The notes under the pieces were generated by a model. That model was not told where the DNA came from, did no database searches, and worked only from the letters and a program-made list of their open reading frames with translations. Positions 46,791 through 58,529 of a DNA stretch of 64,000 nt are shown here, piece after piece. Position numbers and translations under genes: made by a program. The stretch comes from Microcebus murinus (Eukaryota > Chordata > Mammalia > Primates > Cheirogaleidae). Location of the stretch: the NCBI RefSeq assembly GCF_040939455.1, contig NC_134112.1, forward strand, positions 20,982,501 through 21,046,500, in the 5' to 3' direction. Numbering within the stretch: the first letter of the stretch is position 1; every line of letters begins with the position of its first letter.

Positions 46791-48944
46791 GTTAGTGCCT
46801 CATTAAAAGATAAATAAATGAACTGCACACATTTGTCCATCCTCATATGGCTTTCAGGCTAAGACCCTTTTAATGCAGAATGGAAACTGCTCTGGGTGGC
46901 TCAGGAAGCGTGGCTGGGGTAGCCACTGCTGGGAATTCCTCTGTGGTGGGTACTGTGGGTTACACCCTTGCTGGTGGGTCTGGAAAAGCCTGTTTATATT
47001 CCAGTCTTCCTGGAAGTACAACGTGAAGCCTGAAATAGCTGAGCACTGCCTTGGGCTCTGCCCGCAGATCTCATTTCGATATGACTTTGTGTACTGTCGA
47101 CCACCACCGTCAGAGAGACAGTAATGGAGACAGAGCGACCATCTGCTGTCTCTGTAAACTTTTCCCCCACCACTTGGCTCATTCAGACAAATACTCTCAC
47201 TTATCATCTGTGACAGATCATTGGTATTTTCCAGCCATTCATGCTTCAAATTAATTCTTCAACTTTAAATAAAGAGCATGAATCCTTTCCCAGTGTTCAC
47301 CCACCTCAGCCTTCTAGTACTGCACAGATCTCAGGTGGGGCCGATTCTCAAGCAAACCTACGTATTCATCTGCCGGCATCTGTGACATCAGACTTCTCTC
47401 ATCACATGAATAGGCCTCTGGAAAATGCAGGTCTTTTTCTGTACAACATATTGATTTCTCCAAACACAGGGTTCTTTATCACTTTCCTAAAGACTGTGTA
47501 TTTGGGGATGTATTTCTTACACCCCACAAATACTTTATGGCAGTGGTCCTTAGGTCCTTAATTTGTTCTGCATCAGAAACCTGCATGAAAATCTGGTGGA
47601 TGCTGGAGACCCTTTCCTCAGAACAAAGTTCCTGTGTACGAACACACAAAGCCATTTCAGTGGCTCATGGATCTCCCAAGAATAACCCAGGGAACCCAAG
47701 TTTATTGGATCTTTATTTTTAGAATGAATATGCCCAAGGAAGAATAGGTTATAGAATTTCAGAAGCATTATAGTAGCATTTTTCTTGATTTTTTCCCTTA
47801 CTAATATGATTATTAATCTCTAGGAACACACATTCTCTCCTTTTCCCCCAGCCTTATATTGCATAATTTACCCCGAACCATGGAATTGATCCAGAAAACC
47901 AATACAATGATTGTTGCCAGGATGCCCTTATTTTGTACTTGTATTAGTATTTTGCAACCATTCTTCATTTTCTGCTACAGAGAAAAGAAAGGCATGCATA
48001 TTATACATATTTCAGATGGTAAAACAATTAGGCTAATTGGAAATATTATTCTGAGTTACTGGTAGTCAAAGGCTCAGGTCTTTTATTTCCTGAGAAATAT
48101 ATCAGCACACAGCATGCAGCATGTCTCATTTGTTTGTGGGAAAACAAAGTACACAAAATCTTAAGTTATAAAATTACTGTAAAACAAACACAAGCTTCCA
48201 CCAGTATTGGAGGAAATACTGATTTCCTAAAAACTGTGCCCTTTCAAAGGAATGGTTGTATGCATTGGACACATGAAACAAAAACACTGAAACCAAAACC
48301 CAAACCCAAAATGCAAACTAAAATGTGATAGTCTGTTATATATGTGAACAGAAACTGGGTATGTTCTTATTTTTGTTACTTGGCAATAAGTAATGTTTAT
48401 TACTTTACTATTTGTGACTAACAATTTGGAAGGACTCATTCCACTTATATTACAAATGGTAAATGATTCCACAAAATGGTACTAATTATTAGTACTATTT
48501 CTGTGTTCCTCAGTGTTCGTTGCACTGTGTAGCATCTCTTTTCCCCTTGGAGTTGAGGGGAAGGTTATTTAAGGGTAGAAGAGAACAAGGAAATACAAAA
48601 AAGTAGCATGGTCACCAATAACTTAGTTTTCTACATGTGCATCAAAAATCATTTCTCTACATGTGAATAAAACTAAATGTCTTTGAAATGATTCTGTGTC
48701 GTTTCCCAGGGGTTCTGAACTGAGGAACAAAGAACAAATTTGCAAGGCAGATCAGTCCTCAAACAGGGACTTCCTGTTAGATTTTCAAATTATCTGATAA
48801 TTGTTTTAGTGATTTTTATTAACTATAAAAAATTCTAATTTCCTCGTATGCCTCCAGAAAGGAGCAGAGTAGTGCCTTAGATTTTTGCTTGTTCACCTAC
48901 GGCAGCTAAGTCACAAGTTACTTAACCTCACCACTGTCTTTCAG
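46791..48944 (+). other. PDE1C intron
   Basis: 2154 bp. No named repeat apart from a possible decayed hAT-type piece near 47539-47640 ('CAGTGGTCCTTAGG..'). The antisense open frame at 46854-47249 is taken as chance. The acceptor is ACTGTCTTTCAG. Confidence 0.75.
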
Positions 48945-49085
48945 ATCCCCATTTCTGCACTTGTCTCGTTTGTGGAGGCCCTGGAAGTGGGATACAGCAA
49001 ACATAAGAATCCTTACCATAATTTAATGCATGCCGCAGACGTCACCCAGACTGTGCATTACCTCCTATATAAGACAGGAGTAGCG
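48945..49085 (+). CDS. PDE1C: PDE1C exon, catalytic HNxxH motif
   Basis: Reads IPISALVSFVEALEVGYSKH, KNPYHNLMHAADVTQTVHYL, LYKTGVA: 47 codons in phase 0. The YHNLMHAADV segment is the PDE HNxxH signature. Its first His acts as general acid at the scissile phosphate and its second His binds the catalytic metal. 'ALEVGYSKHKNPYHNLMHAAD' is near-invariant in PDE1. Leu-Leu-Tyr-Lys after VHY is PDE1C-like; as I recall PDE1A, it has 'IMLHTGIM' here. The acceptor is CTTTCAG and the donor TAGCG|GTGAGT. The open frame continues past the donor to 49247, but the exon at 61755 resumes the protein exactly (GVA-NWLTELE). Confidence 0.97.
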
Positions 49086-49919
49086 GTGAGTACAGATGAC
49101 ACAAGAGCTGTGAGGATGATTTTTTTAATGGAGGATATTCCAATTGTGATGAGCTTGAGCCCACGAGGAGTGGGCTCATTGTTTTGTGAACTCCCTGTTC
49201 CCCAAGAGTTATCTAACCAATATGGAAAGTCTTGGGGGTCCCTCTGAAATTTTCTGCATCCTGGGCTTGATCAAACAGATATCTGCTAATGACTTGCATC
49301 CTCACTGGGTTATGCCAATTAAAATATAATTACTATAACTAAATTATGTATTTTAAGATTATAGACAGTGGTACTATTAACCTCGTAATATAATCAATAA
49401 CAATAATATTCAAACATAATGAAATTGTATTGAATATACCTGGCAAGCATGTTGTACAAAGTTAGCTTTTGGTTTAAACTGCTAGGTCGTTTTCATAGGG
49501 ACCATAGTTATGCACATCCTATTTGTGTGCATTTGATATTTTTGAACCTAAGAGTCAATCTTTTACTTGTAACCATTTGAATTTTTTCTTGCTAGTTTTG
49601 GCCCAGTGTTTCAGCTCTTTAGATTTTTAAAAATCTCTGTTCTGTAATCCATTGTATTAATTTCCCTGGTCAACTTGATTATTTGCGCCTTTACCTTCTT
49701 GGCCTTGATGTAAGCAATTCATTTTAAAAGATATAGCTGTTAGTGACAAAAATAGATCTCTATGACTTTTTATTTTGAAAGCTCTTTCATAATTGACATC
49801 AGAATAGACATTCTTTGGATCTGGTTATGAATTAGCCCATAAACCTAGGGCACATTTATTATCTTTTCCACCAGGGCATGTTGAAAGGCTTGGCCTAATA
49901 GCTCATGGAATTAAAAATG
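49086..49919 (+). other. PDE1C large intron, first part
   Basis: The intron is 12,669 bp in all (49086-61754). This part shows no recognised repeat. Confidence 0.7.
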
Positions 49920-50165
49920 GAATATGGTGGGAAGAGTGTGGGCTTTGGAGCTAGATACAGTGGCTATAATTCCCTGCTTAATTGCTTATTAGATTTTGTG
50001 AACTATGATAAATTACTTGAGTCTCTGAGCCAAGATGTCCTCATTTTTAAAATGGTGAAAAATATCCCACTTTGTAGTAGTGCTCTGGTGGTTAGGAATA
50101 AAATATCAAAAATTTGAATACTCTGCCTCATAAAGGAAGCTCAACAATTAAGGAATTGCTGTTAT
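49920..50165 (+). repeat. MIR SINE relic
   Basis: 'GTGTGGGCTTTGGAGCTAGA', '..TCTGAGCCAAGATGTCCTCA', '..AAAATGGTGAAAAATATCCC', '..GCTCAACAATTAAGGAATTG' follow the MIR order. Confidence 0.8.
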
Positions 50166-50239
50166 TAAAACATTGTAGGGCTTTCGCAAGACTATGATCA
50201 TTTTTATGTTTTTCTTCATTGTGAAGCCTATTTCTTAAA

Positions 50240-51005
50240 AATATTATTTAAAAAGCTATAGAGCAAACATCATACTCAATGATGGTTCTTTGAATACATG
50301 GAGCAAGACAGGGATGCCCACATTAATATTGCTTCTGAGCATTTTTCAGGAGGTCTCAGGCAATGACATATGACATCTAAAAAAGTTGGAAGAAGCATTC
50401 TGTGAAATAATGTGATCATCTCCTTTAGCAAATCAAAAAACCAGCTACAAATTATTAGATCAAATAAGTGACCTCAATAGAGTCTGGATACTTGAGCCAT
50501 CCTATATGTTGGAAATTAACAAGTATAACAGAAAAACATACATTCTAACAATTTTTGAAATCTATTAATTAATTAATTAATTATTAAACTTCAAAATAAC
50601 TTCAAAATATATAACTTCAAAAATGATAAAAAGGAAACAGTAAAACTAAATCAAAGGACAAAAAATGTTTAAATAAGTGGGGCAATACATCGTATTTTTA
50701 ATATGAAGCCTCAGCACTGTGTAGATGTCAATTTTCCTTAAAGTAAACTATAAATTAAAATTAATACCAATCAAAATTCCAACAGAATTTAACATGAAAC
50801 ATCATCATCTGAGTCTGCAATTCATGTAAAATAAGTAGTTCACAAAATTGGCTTAGAAAAGCCAATTTTGGAAAGGAATATTGTGTGGGGAGAGAATAAT
50901 TCTTTATTAGATATTAAAATATCTACTAAAGCTATTGTAATAAAAACATGTGCTATTTGTGAAAAAATAAATATAACAATGGAATTGATTAGAGTTTCAA
51001 AAAAT
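50240..51005 (+). mobile_element. Old L1 relic, ORF2 segment
   Basis: Sense-strand L1 ORF2 remains: 'AGCAAACATCATACTCAATG' then '..AGCAAGACAGGGATGCCCAC', the RT thumb segment, and later '..AAATTAATACCAATCAAAAT' and '..CAACAGAATTTAACATGAAA'. No frame survives. It contains an ATTA run (50560-50583) and a 12-bp hairpin (50843-50870). L1 sequence resumes near 52700, perhaps from the same insertion. Confidence 0.75.
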
Positions 51006-51008
51006 AAG

Positions 51009-52600
51009 CCCGAATATCTATTGAGCACTTGTGTGCTAGGTACTTTGTTACTGGATGCTATAGACTGAATGTATTCCCCTAAAATTCCTATGTTAAAATC
51101 CTGGCCTAATATCATCACATTATGATATTAGGAGGTGGGGTTTTGGGGGAGCGATCAGGTCATGAGGGTGGAGCCCTTATGAAGGGGATTAGTGTTCTTA
51201 TATATATATAAAAAAAAAAAAAACCCTGTAGAACTCCCTTCCCTCTCTGCCATGTAAGGACACGGTAAGAAGATGGCCATCTCATCTAAGCACCAGGAAG
51301 CAGGCCCTCAGCTGACACTAAATCTTCCAGTATCTTGAGCTTAAACTTTCTGGCCTTCAGAACTGTGAGAAATAAATTTCTGCCCTTTATAAGTCACTCA
51401 GTCTATGGTTTTCAGTTATAGCCATCTGAAAGGACTGAGGCTCGGGGTGAGACTGTCAGTGCTCTTATGGAACTTAACATTCTAGTAGTGGGAAGCTACA
51501 GGTGAAAGAGATCAATGAAAAATAAGCAAGAACATATTATTAATACTCTGCAGAGAACTCTATTTTAATAGAGCACCTACATAAGGAAACTTGGGCATTT
51601 TGTTAGATAATCAGGAAAGGCTTCTCTCCAGAGATAATGTTTATGCTGAGGTCGTTGTGATTTTTTGGCTTTAGCCAGACTAAGAGCCAAAGAACAGTGT
51701 GTCAGCAGAGCTCATGGCAGGATTAGTACAAAAGTCCCTGTGAGAGAATGGCTTTGCTGTGTACATTCAAGGAGCAGAAATGAGGCAAGCTTGGCAGAAA
51801 CAGCACCCGTTAGAAGAGTCCTGCAGAAGTCTAGTGAAGAGATGATGGTAGTTTGGGCTAGGAATGGCATTGCTGGGAGGAAGAGAAGAAAATTCTATTT
51901 CTGAGGTAGAGTCAAGAGGACTGTGGGTGGTGGGTGGGATTTGGAATGCTAAAGTGAGGAATTGAGAGTATGTCTTAGATTTTTGGTCTGATGAACGTGG
52001 CTGACTAGAAAGCCTGGTGGCAAAGCAGGCTTTGCAGGGAGGGGAATCAAGAGTTCTGATTTAGATATGTAGAGTTTCAGATACCCATGAAGCCTCCATG
52101 TAGAGATGCCAGGCAGAAAGAAAATGATAGGACTCTAAAGTTCCGAGAGAGGTCAAGGATAAGCATGCAGATCAGGTAGTCAAGGGCATGTGGATACTAT
52201 ATAAAGACATGGAACCAGATGAGCTTATCTAAAGGGAGAGTGTGAATAGAGAAGTAGAAGGGGCTCTGAAGTGAGTCCTGGCACACTCTAGAGTTTTAAA
52301 ATGAAGGCGAAGAATTAGAGCCAACTATAGAAACTAAAAAGGAGTGGCCAGTGACACTGGAGTGTAAGTCAAGAGAGTGTGGGGTCATCGAAACCAAGGA
52401 AAGAAAGTGCTTCAAGAAGGGAGTGGTGCATGGCAGGGGGCATGCCAAAGCCCAGGAAAGTTAAAGATGGAGAAGTGACCATTGGCTTTGGCAGCATGGA
52501 AGTCACTGTGGCCCTTGACGTTGGCAGTCTCAGTGGCTTGGTGAGAATGGAACACTGACTAGAGTATAATGAAGAAAGAATCGCAGGTGAGAACATGAAG
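51009..52600 (-). repeat. L2 relic, antisense, split by an LTR
   Basis: The left edge 'TATTGAGCACTTGTGTGCTA' is the antisense of the L2 terminus. After the LTR at 51056-51440 it continues '..GAACTTAACATTCTAGTAGT', '..AATCAGGAAAGGCTTCTCTC', '..GAAGAGATGATGGTAGTTTG' and '..AAAGTGACCATTGGCTTTGG'-like sequence near 52470-52500. Ancient LINE, non-coding. Confidence 0.6.
51056..51440 (+). mobile_element. ERVL-MaLR solo LTR, MSTB-type
   Basis: Starts TGCTATAGACTGAATG and runs through '..ATATTAGGAGGTGGGGTTTT', '..AGGTCATGAGGGTGGAGCCC', '..GCCATGTAAGGACACGGTAA', '..AACTGTGAGAAATAAATTTC'. Ends '..AAAGGACTGAGG', near the usual terminal. An A run of about 13 sits in the middle. This is a MaLR LTR with no internal gene. 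Confidence 0.85.
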
Positions 52601-52699
52601 ACATGTCTGCAAATGGCAACATTATAGAGAAAAAGATTCAGTTCAAGGAATGTTTTGGGACAGTTCATTTAGAAAAAACAGTGTTTTTTTGTTGTTGTT

Positions 52700-53170
52700 G
52701 TTCTACTTCAAATCATTCACCCCAAAAAATCTGACAAATAAATTAAGGATGTAAATACAAAAATACAAATTTGATTCTCCTAGAAGAAAATAAAAGAATA
52801 TGTGTAGCACTTTGAAAAAGGACATTCTTTCTTAAATAAGCCTTAAAAATGAAAGTTATACAACAAAATGTTGATTAATTTGAGTACATTAAGGTTAAAA
52901 ACTTCTGTAGGATAAAAAGCATCATAAACAAATTAGTGAAGTGAAGTGTTTGGAAACATGGAGAGCATGGATTAAGATCTAGATTATGTAAATAAATCAG
53001 GAAAATGACACATATTCGGCAGAGAAATAGCAAAGAATGCGAACAGGCAATTAACAGAAGAGGTAATACATTTGATCAATAAAATAAATATGAAAAGACG
53101 CACAGCTTATTAGTACCCAAGTTTACTAATAAACTTAAAAATGTTGAATGTTTGATATTAACTGTCAGGA
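52700..53170 (+). mobile_element. Old L1 relic, left of MER20
   Basis: Sense L1 3' ORF2 pattern: 'ACATTCTTTCTTAAATAAGC', '..CTGTAGGATAAAAAGCATCA', '..CAGAGAAATAGCAAAGAATG', '..AGGCAATTAACAGAAGAGGT'. It is interrupted by MER20. Confidence 0.7.
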
Positions 53171-53177
53171 TTTAGAG

Positions 53178-53395
53178 TAGGTTTCTCAACCTCAGCACTG
53201 TTGACGTTTGGGGACAGATAATTCTTTGTTGCTTTTCCATGCAATATAGAATATTTAGCAGTATCCCTGACCCAATAGATGCCAGTAGCACTACTCCCCA
53301 CTCCAGTTGTGACAACCAAAAATGGTTCCAGACCTTGCCAAATAAACTATTGTGGGGAGGAACAGTTGCCCCAGGTTGAGAACCACTGATTTAGA
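53178..53395 (-). mobile_element. MER20 (hAT-Charlie) relic
   Basis: Nearly complete antisense MER20: 'AGGTTTCTCAACCTCAGCAC', '..GATAATTCTTTGTTGCTTTT', '..GATGCCAGTAGCACTACTCC', '..TTGTGACAACCAAAAATGGT', ending '..GGTTGAGAACCACTG'. It is inserted inside the L1 relic. Confidence 0.9.
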
Positions 53396-53850
53396 GGTAA
53401 TTATATTCTCATATACTGCTCTTGGGAAGGTAAATTGGTACAGCCATTTAAGGAGATTTAAGGATTTATTGTAGAATGTTTGTAATAGAGAAAACTTACA
53501 AAGTATGTACCAAACAGTAGGGAATTTAAGCTCTAGAATGTCACAGAGTAGTTAAAAATAATAAAATAGATACGAAGATATATTATTAAGTTTAAAAAAT
53601 TGTGGAAAAGTGTGTTCTACATGATGCATATTGTTAAACATAGCATATTTAAATGAATATAAATATATATGAAAGTACACAGAAAAACATCTGAAAAGAT
53701 AAACACTAAACTGAAGTTAGTTGTTACTTCTAGGGAGATTCTCATCCTAGAGTGGTGGTCAAAGGGAACTTCTATCTGTATTCTTTGAGCTTTTTATTTG
53801 TAACAAGAAAATATCCATTTATAGTCTCTAATTAAAAACAAATAAAACTT
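53396..53850 (+). mobile_element. Old L1 relic, right of MER20
   Basis: Continues the L1: 'CATATACTGCTCTTGGGAAG', 'GTAAATTGGTACAGCCATTT', '..GAGTAGTTAAAAATAATAAA', '..TTATTTGTAACAAGAAAATA'. This is the ORF2 end and 3' UTR of an old family. Confidence 0.75.
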
Positions 53851-54664
53851 TTATAAAGAGAAAAATAGTCCATGCTTTTTTCAGAATATTTGAAAAAGCA
53901 CAATATAAAAAATATAAAGAAGATAATGCAGTGTAAAGTATAAAGAAAAAATTATTTCTCTGTTATTTACCATAATTTAGGTAAAGTTTTTTTCTGTGAA
54001 GATTTTAGGGGATTAACTTCTTACATATATATATATATATATATAAAGTCAGGATCATCGTATATATGATACATATACACTTGTTTATCCTGTTTGTTTC
54101 AGTTAATCATATATTATGATAATTTTCTTAAATCATTATATATTCAGTATAAGAAAATTTTAATAGTTGATTACTGAGTCATCTTATTGCTTAAACAGTT
54201 ATTTTGAATCATTTCACTACTATAAATGATACTTCTGGTTATCCTCCTTGCATGGCAACATTTTTCTGATTAAAGTTTCATGTATGCATTTGTTTTTACT
54301 TTTTATTGTTCATACTAGTAAAACAAAACATTTTCTTTATGTATATAAGTTACTTTTGGTTTTTTTGGTTATGATATCTATATTCTTGGGAGCTTAATAT
54401 TTTGCTGAAAAATATTTAGGTATTATTTATAAAAATGTTTACTTGGTGCCTGGCATGTAGTTACATATCAGTAAATGGTAGTTATTATTATTCAATGTAA
54501 GTAATAATGACTAACAACACTTAGTCATATTTGTAAAATATTTTTAGATTTGTGATTGCCTTTTAATTTTATGACATTGTACATAGACTCTCTTAAAAAA
54601 ATACATGTTACTGGGAGAATATATCTTCCCCACTGCTAAGGTTTTCTTTCATTTGGAGCTCGTC
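53851..54664. other. Gene-free intron stretch
   Basis: AT-rich. A TA run lies at 54026-54045. A short MIR-like ending may lie at 54440-54505 ('GTGCCTGGCATGTAGTTACA'). Confidence 0.5.
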
Positions 54665-55010
54665 TATTAGGGTGGGCTATGTTTTGCTGCAGGACCAAAC
54701 AATCTTAAGATTTCAGGTGATTAAAAATTATAAGGCTTTTTTTCCTCTCAGGGTAAATTAAAGGATCTCTGCCTTGTGTCACCCTCACTCCAAGGCTTAG
54801 GTTTGTTAAACAGCTACCATCCTGAATGTTGTCAGTTGTTACAGCAGGGAGCAAAGGGGCTCTGGCATTCATTCCTATATCTGCACTTAAGTTCTATGGC
54901 TCAGAAACTCTGCCCGTCACTTCCACTCACCACTCATTGGCCAAAATGATTTGCATGGCCCCTTCCAACCATAAAGGGACCAGAAAGTCTAATCCTATTA
55001 TGTGCTTAAC
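54665..55010. repeat. Ancient interspersed repeat, family uncertain
   Basis: 'TTTGCTGCAGGACCAAACAA', '..CACTTCCACTCACCACTCAT', 'TGGCCAAAATGATTTGCATG', '..CCATAAAGGGACCAGAAAGT' follow a mammalian repeat I recognise but cannot name. The 179-codon open frame at 54826-55365 starts in it and is taken as chance. Confidence 0.5.
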
Positions 55011-55309
55011 AACAAGAAAGCCAAATATTTGCTTTTATTATTTCTTTGAGTATTTCTCCTTGTCTGTTATCTCTCTTTTGTCTCCTTCTGAGACTTCTCT
55101 TAGGTCTTCAGAATCCATCTTCACATCTCTTCACTTCTCTCCTACTTTCCCATATTTCAATGTTTACTTTCTGAGAGATGTCCTCAACTCTGTCTTCCAC
55201 ATTATTAGTTTACTCTTCATATATGTCCTTCTAGTTATTCAATCTGTTCATTTAACATTTTTAGATAGCAGAAGTCTTAATTTTAGGAACTCTTTTTTTT
55301 TGTCCTTAG

Positions 55310-55370
55310 CAGGCTTACATATTTATGAATATAAATATTCTCTTATCAGGCTTAGATATTTATGAATATA
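55310..55370. repeat. Imperfect 37-bp tandem duplication
   Basis: CAGGCTTACATATTTATGAA at 55310 recurs as CAGGCTTAGATATTTATGAA at 55347, with one base changed. Confidence 0.9.
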
Positions 55371-55434
55371 CTTATATACACAAAATTTTATAATAATTCT
55401 TTTAAAAAATAGAATTATCTCTGTTAACTCGTGG

Positions 55435-55466
55435 GAAAGATGCTCATTTGTTTATGAGCATCTTTC
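55435..55466. other. 13-bp perfect hairpin
   Basis: GAAAGATGCTCAT (55435-55447) and ATGAGCATCTTTC (55454-55466) pair perfectly around TTGTTT, and a G-T wobble plus one more pair extend the stem. No transcript or family is known to me. Intron bases 55467-56037 show nothing else. Confidence 0.85.
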
Positions 55467-56037
55467 TCTTATACTATTGTTCCCCCACCTCCAAATGCCT
55501 AGTGATCTTTGGTTGTTGGAATATATTTGTAAATGAATATCCATGCTGCTTAGATGGGCTGGTGGTGTGAGTATCCTTTGCATCTGTGTGGTCTGTCCAA
55601 AGAGCTACCCAGGCATGGTGTGGGGCCTCCTCACCAGCAACAGGCTTCTTCTCAGTCTCCTTCCCACTTCTCTTTGGCATGTGCTTGTGTTCTTGTGTTT
55701 GTAAAAAATGGCTGATGTACCACTCCAAGTAGAGAGATAAGGAAAAGATAAACAGTGCAAACCAAATAAATCTGCTCATTTTAAAAGAGCTATCCTGAAA
55801 TCCAACCCGGTAACTTTCACTTGTATTTTGTTGGCCAGAGCTGTGTCACATGGCCACTGCAATATAGGGAAGGCTGGACACACCACCATCCCAAATAAAA
55901 TCAGAGATGTGGTTAGTGAGGAAAAGGAAAAAGTTGAGCAACTAACAGTGATTGCCACTGCAACTAATATTATCCTTATTTTAAAGAAGAGGAAACTCTC
56001 ATTAACAGAGATTAAGATTATCTGGTTATAAAGTCAA

Positions 56038-56433
56038 TGTGTGGGCTGACCTGTGTTTCCCACAAATCTATATATTGAAGTGTTAGCCCTCAGAACCTCA
56101 GAATGTAATTGTATTTGGACAGAGGGCCTTTAAAGAGGTAATTAAGGTAACATGAGGTCGTGTGGATGGACTGTACTCCAATATGGCTGGTGTCCTTATA
56201 AAAAGAGGGCATCAGGACACAGACATGCACGTGCAGAGAGGAAAGACCACTGTGAGGACACAGAGAGAAGATGGCCATCTGCAAGGGAAAGACAGAGGCC
56301 TCAGGAGAAACCAATCCTGCTGACACCTTGATCTTGGACTTTCAGCCTCCAGAAATGTGAGAAAATAAATTTCTGTTGTTTAAGTTACCTAGTTTGTGTT
56401 ATTTTGTTATGGCAGCCTTAGCAAACTAACACA
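56038..56433 (+). mobile_element. ERVL-MaLR solo LTR, MLT1-type
   Basis: Starts TGTGTGGGCTGACCTGTG and runs through '..CTCAGAATGTAATTGTATTT', '..TTTAAAGAGGTAATTAAGGT', '..GTGTCCTTATAAAAAGAGGG', '..ACACCTTGATCTTGGACTTT', '..GAAAATAAATTTCTGTTGTT', ending ACTAACACA. Full-length LTR with no internal gene. Confidence 0.9.
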
Positions 56434-57539
56434 GTAGAGCAGCCAAGATTGGGTCCCAGGTCTAACTTAGAAGGCCATGCATTTAAATATTTAGCCATGC
56501 TTTTATAAGCCTGTGGCAGATGAAAGAGCCCCTTGTATTCTTATATCTCAGTATCCTCATGTGCACTTTACTTCCAAGTATTGTGGTGAGGATCAAAATG
56601 GATGCAGAAATGCACTTTGAGTTCATGGAGTCAACATATATTTAGTTCATTCCTATTGTGCACAGTATGCCATGGAGATATAAAGGTGAATCACACACAG
56701 CTTCTTCAGCTCTCACGAAAAGCTCCCAGCATTTATGCTAATGCAAGTTAAGATTAACATAAATGTTGTATCATAGCAGCCAGTGATCATGACATACTGC
56801 ATACTGTTCTTAAACAAGCTCATTTGCCATTTGTTATTGAATTTTCATTATCAATTCAGGCCATATTCAGAATAGTTCTTAAATATAGAAACTATTTCCC
56901 ACCCACTCTCTCTTGGAAAAGCAGCTCAAAACAAACTTCTTTCGTTTTGAGCTTACAAAAACAGTGGGGAACATTCTGATGAATGGAGAACATCTTGTTA
57001 CTCTAACCTTTCATTACAAACCAAGAGGGAAAAAATACTCTAAATCATTTCAGTGTTATAAACTGTAAGACACTTAGGGAATCAAAACATCCCATTGACA
57101 AAGTGATGTCTGGGCTTCAACATCAACAGTATTACTCATTGTAATCTGTTTGTATTACTCATTATTGTTTAACTTAAGGGCCTAAAAGACGCTTGAACCT
57201 TTTCAGAACTATTCTGCTCATTTCTAAGAGAAAATCCTTGAACAGAATTAGATTGAGGAGTTGTTATTCATTGAATAGATATTAATCAGACTCCAAGCTC
57301 CAGTCTACTTTGGATTTAGGTCAAAAGATTCCCAAATCTGAAGCTACTCCTGGGCCATTTTCATTGCTTTTGTCAGGCATGGTGCTAATAATTTTCCCTT
57401 TGCCTATTTTTTTCAGGAAGGAGAAGCTATGTAGCTTTTTCATTTGATCATATATGGCATCATCATACTTATAGGAGGAATGCTTAAAATATTAAAATGA
57501 CATCTTGGTTGAAGAATGCTAAATAATTTTATTAGGGGT
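56434..57539. other. Gene-free intron stretch
   Basis: An L2-like antisense ending lies at about 56620-56740 ('..GTGCACAGTATGCCATGGAG', 'ATATAAAGGTGAATCACACA'). Nothing else is recognised. Confidence 0.5.
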
Positions 57540-58055
57540 TGTGATTGGCAGACATTTGGCCTCCATGACCTTAGTCCTCTGGTGTCATATGCATTAAAAT
57601 GTTGCATTAGATGGCAAAAGGTACTTTACAGATACAGTTAATGTTACCAATCAGAAGACCTTAAATAGGGAGAGTAGCCTGGTTTCTCCAGCTGGGCCCA
57701 GTGAAATCACAGAAGTTCGTCAAAGTTGAAGAGAGATGGAGAAGTCAGAGAGGATTAAGTGTGTGAAGGACTCAACAGGCCATTGCTATAATAGCTTGCA
57801 GGTAGAGGATGCCAAGAAGAAAGCATTAGAAGGAAATGAATTCTGCTGATGCCTTGGACACTCCTGAAAGCAGATTTCCCCCCAGAACCACCAGGAAGGA
57901 ATGCAGCGCTGCCCTCTCCTTGATGTCAGCCTGTGAGACCCCTACCAGAGAACCCATCCACACTGGCCTGCAGAACTGTGTGCCAGTTAGTGGTGGGTGT
58001 TCTCTAAGCCTCTGAGGTTGTGGTAATTTGTTAGGGTAGCAATGGAAAATGAATA
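57540..58055 (+). mobile_element. ERVL-MaLR solo LTR, older MLT1-type
   Basis: 'CAGATACAGTTAATGTTACC', '..TAAATAGGGAGAGTAGCCTG', '..GGGCCCAGTGAAATCACAGA', '..CAGAACTGTGTGCCAGTTAG', '..TTGTGGTAATTTGTTAGGGT' follow an older MLT1 LTR over its whole length. More diverged than the LTR at 56038. Confidence 0.8.
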
Positions 58056-58529
58056 TAGAGGTGGAAACAGATTACTAAAGAAACTCTATCATTCACATAT
58101 CAAACTCACAACTTGCTAATATAATGTCTCCTCTAGCAATAGGAAGTTGTGCATGTCCTGTTCCTTCAGGTTTCCCCTGGCCTGTTCTATCCCATGTCTC
58201 CTCCTCTGCCCCTACAGACACACACACTCAGCCTGCTTGCCTGCATCATACACAGCAAAACTGAGAGTCCATCATTGCCATTTGTCAAGGCATCCCTGTC
58301 ACTGAATTAATTGTGACACTTATATTTTGTAGACAGGGAAACACTGGGAGGATCTGTGACTTGTACTTTGCTACAGGTTGATATTTCTGGAATAAAATAC
58401 TGGTGAGACTTAAATTTCTGACTGTTTATGGGTTGACATAAAACCTTCTGTGCTCACAAAAATTAATTTGGAAAAGGCAAAGAAATCTGAGCCATACTAA
58501 AATATGAAGCCTGACTTTCCCTCCAATAG

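Noticed and set aside
46854..47249. 131-codon antisense open frame directly after a PDE1C exon
   Set aside because: No recognisable domain and competing open frames on the other strand over the same bases.
48885..49247. Extended PDE1C exon reading through its donor
   Set aside because: The frame stays open past 49085, but the GTGAGT donor and the exact protein continuation at 61755 show normal splicing. Read-through would replace the HD motif with unrelated residues.
50560..50583. CRISPR-like or regularly spaced array
   Set aside because: Only simple tandem repeats occur in the window; no repeat-spacer pattern was found, and the DNA is mammalian.
54826..55365. 179-codon plus-strand open frame
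   Set aside because: Starts in an ancient repeat and becomes low-complexity Ser/Leu/Phe. No family resemblance and inside a PDE1C intron.
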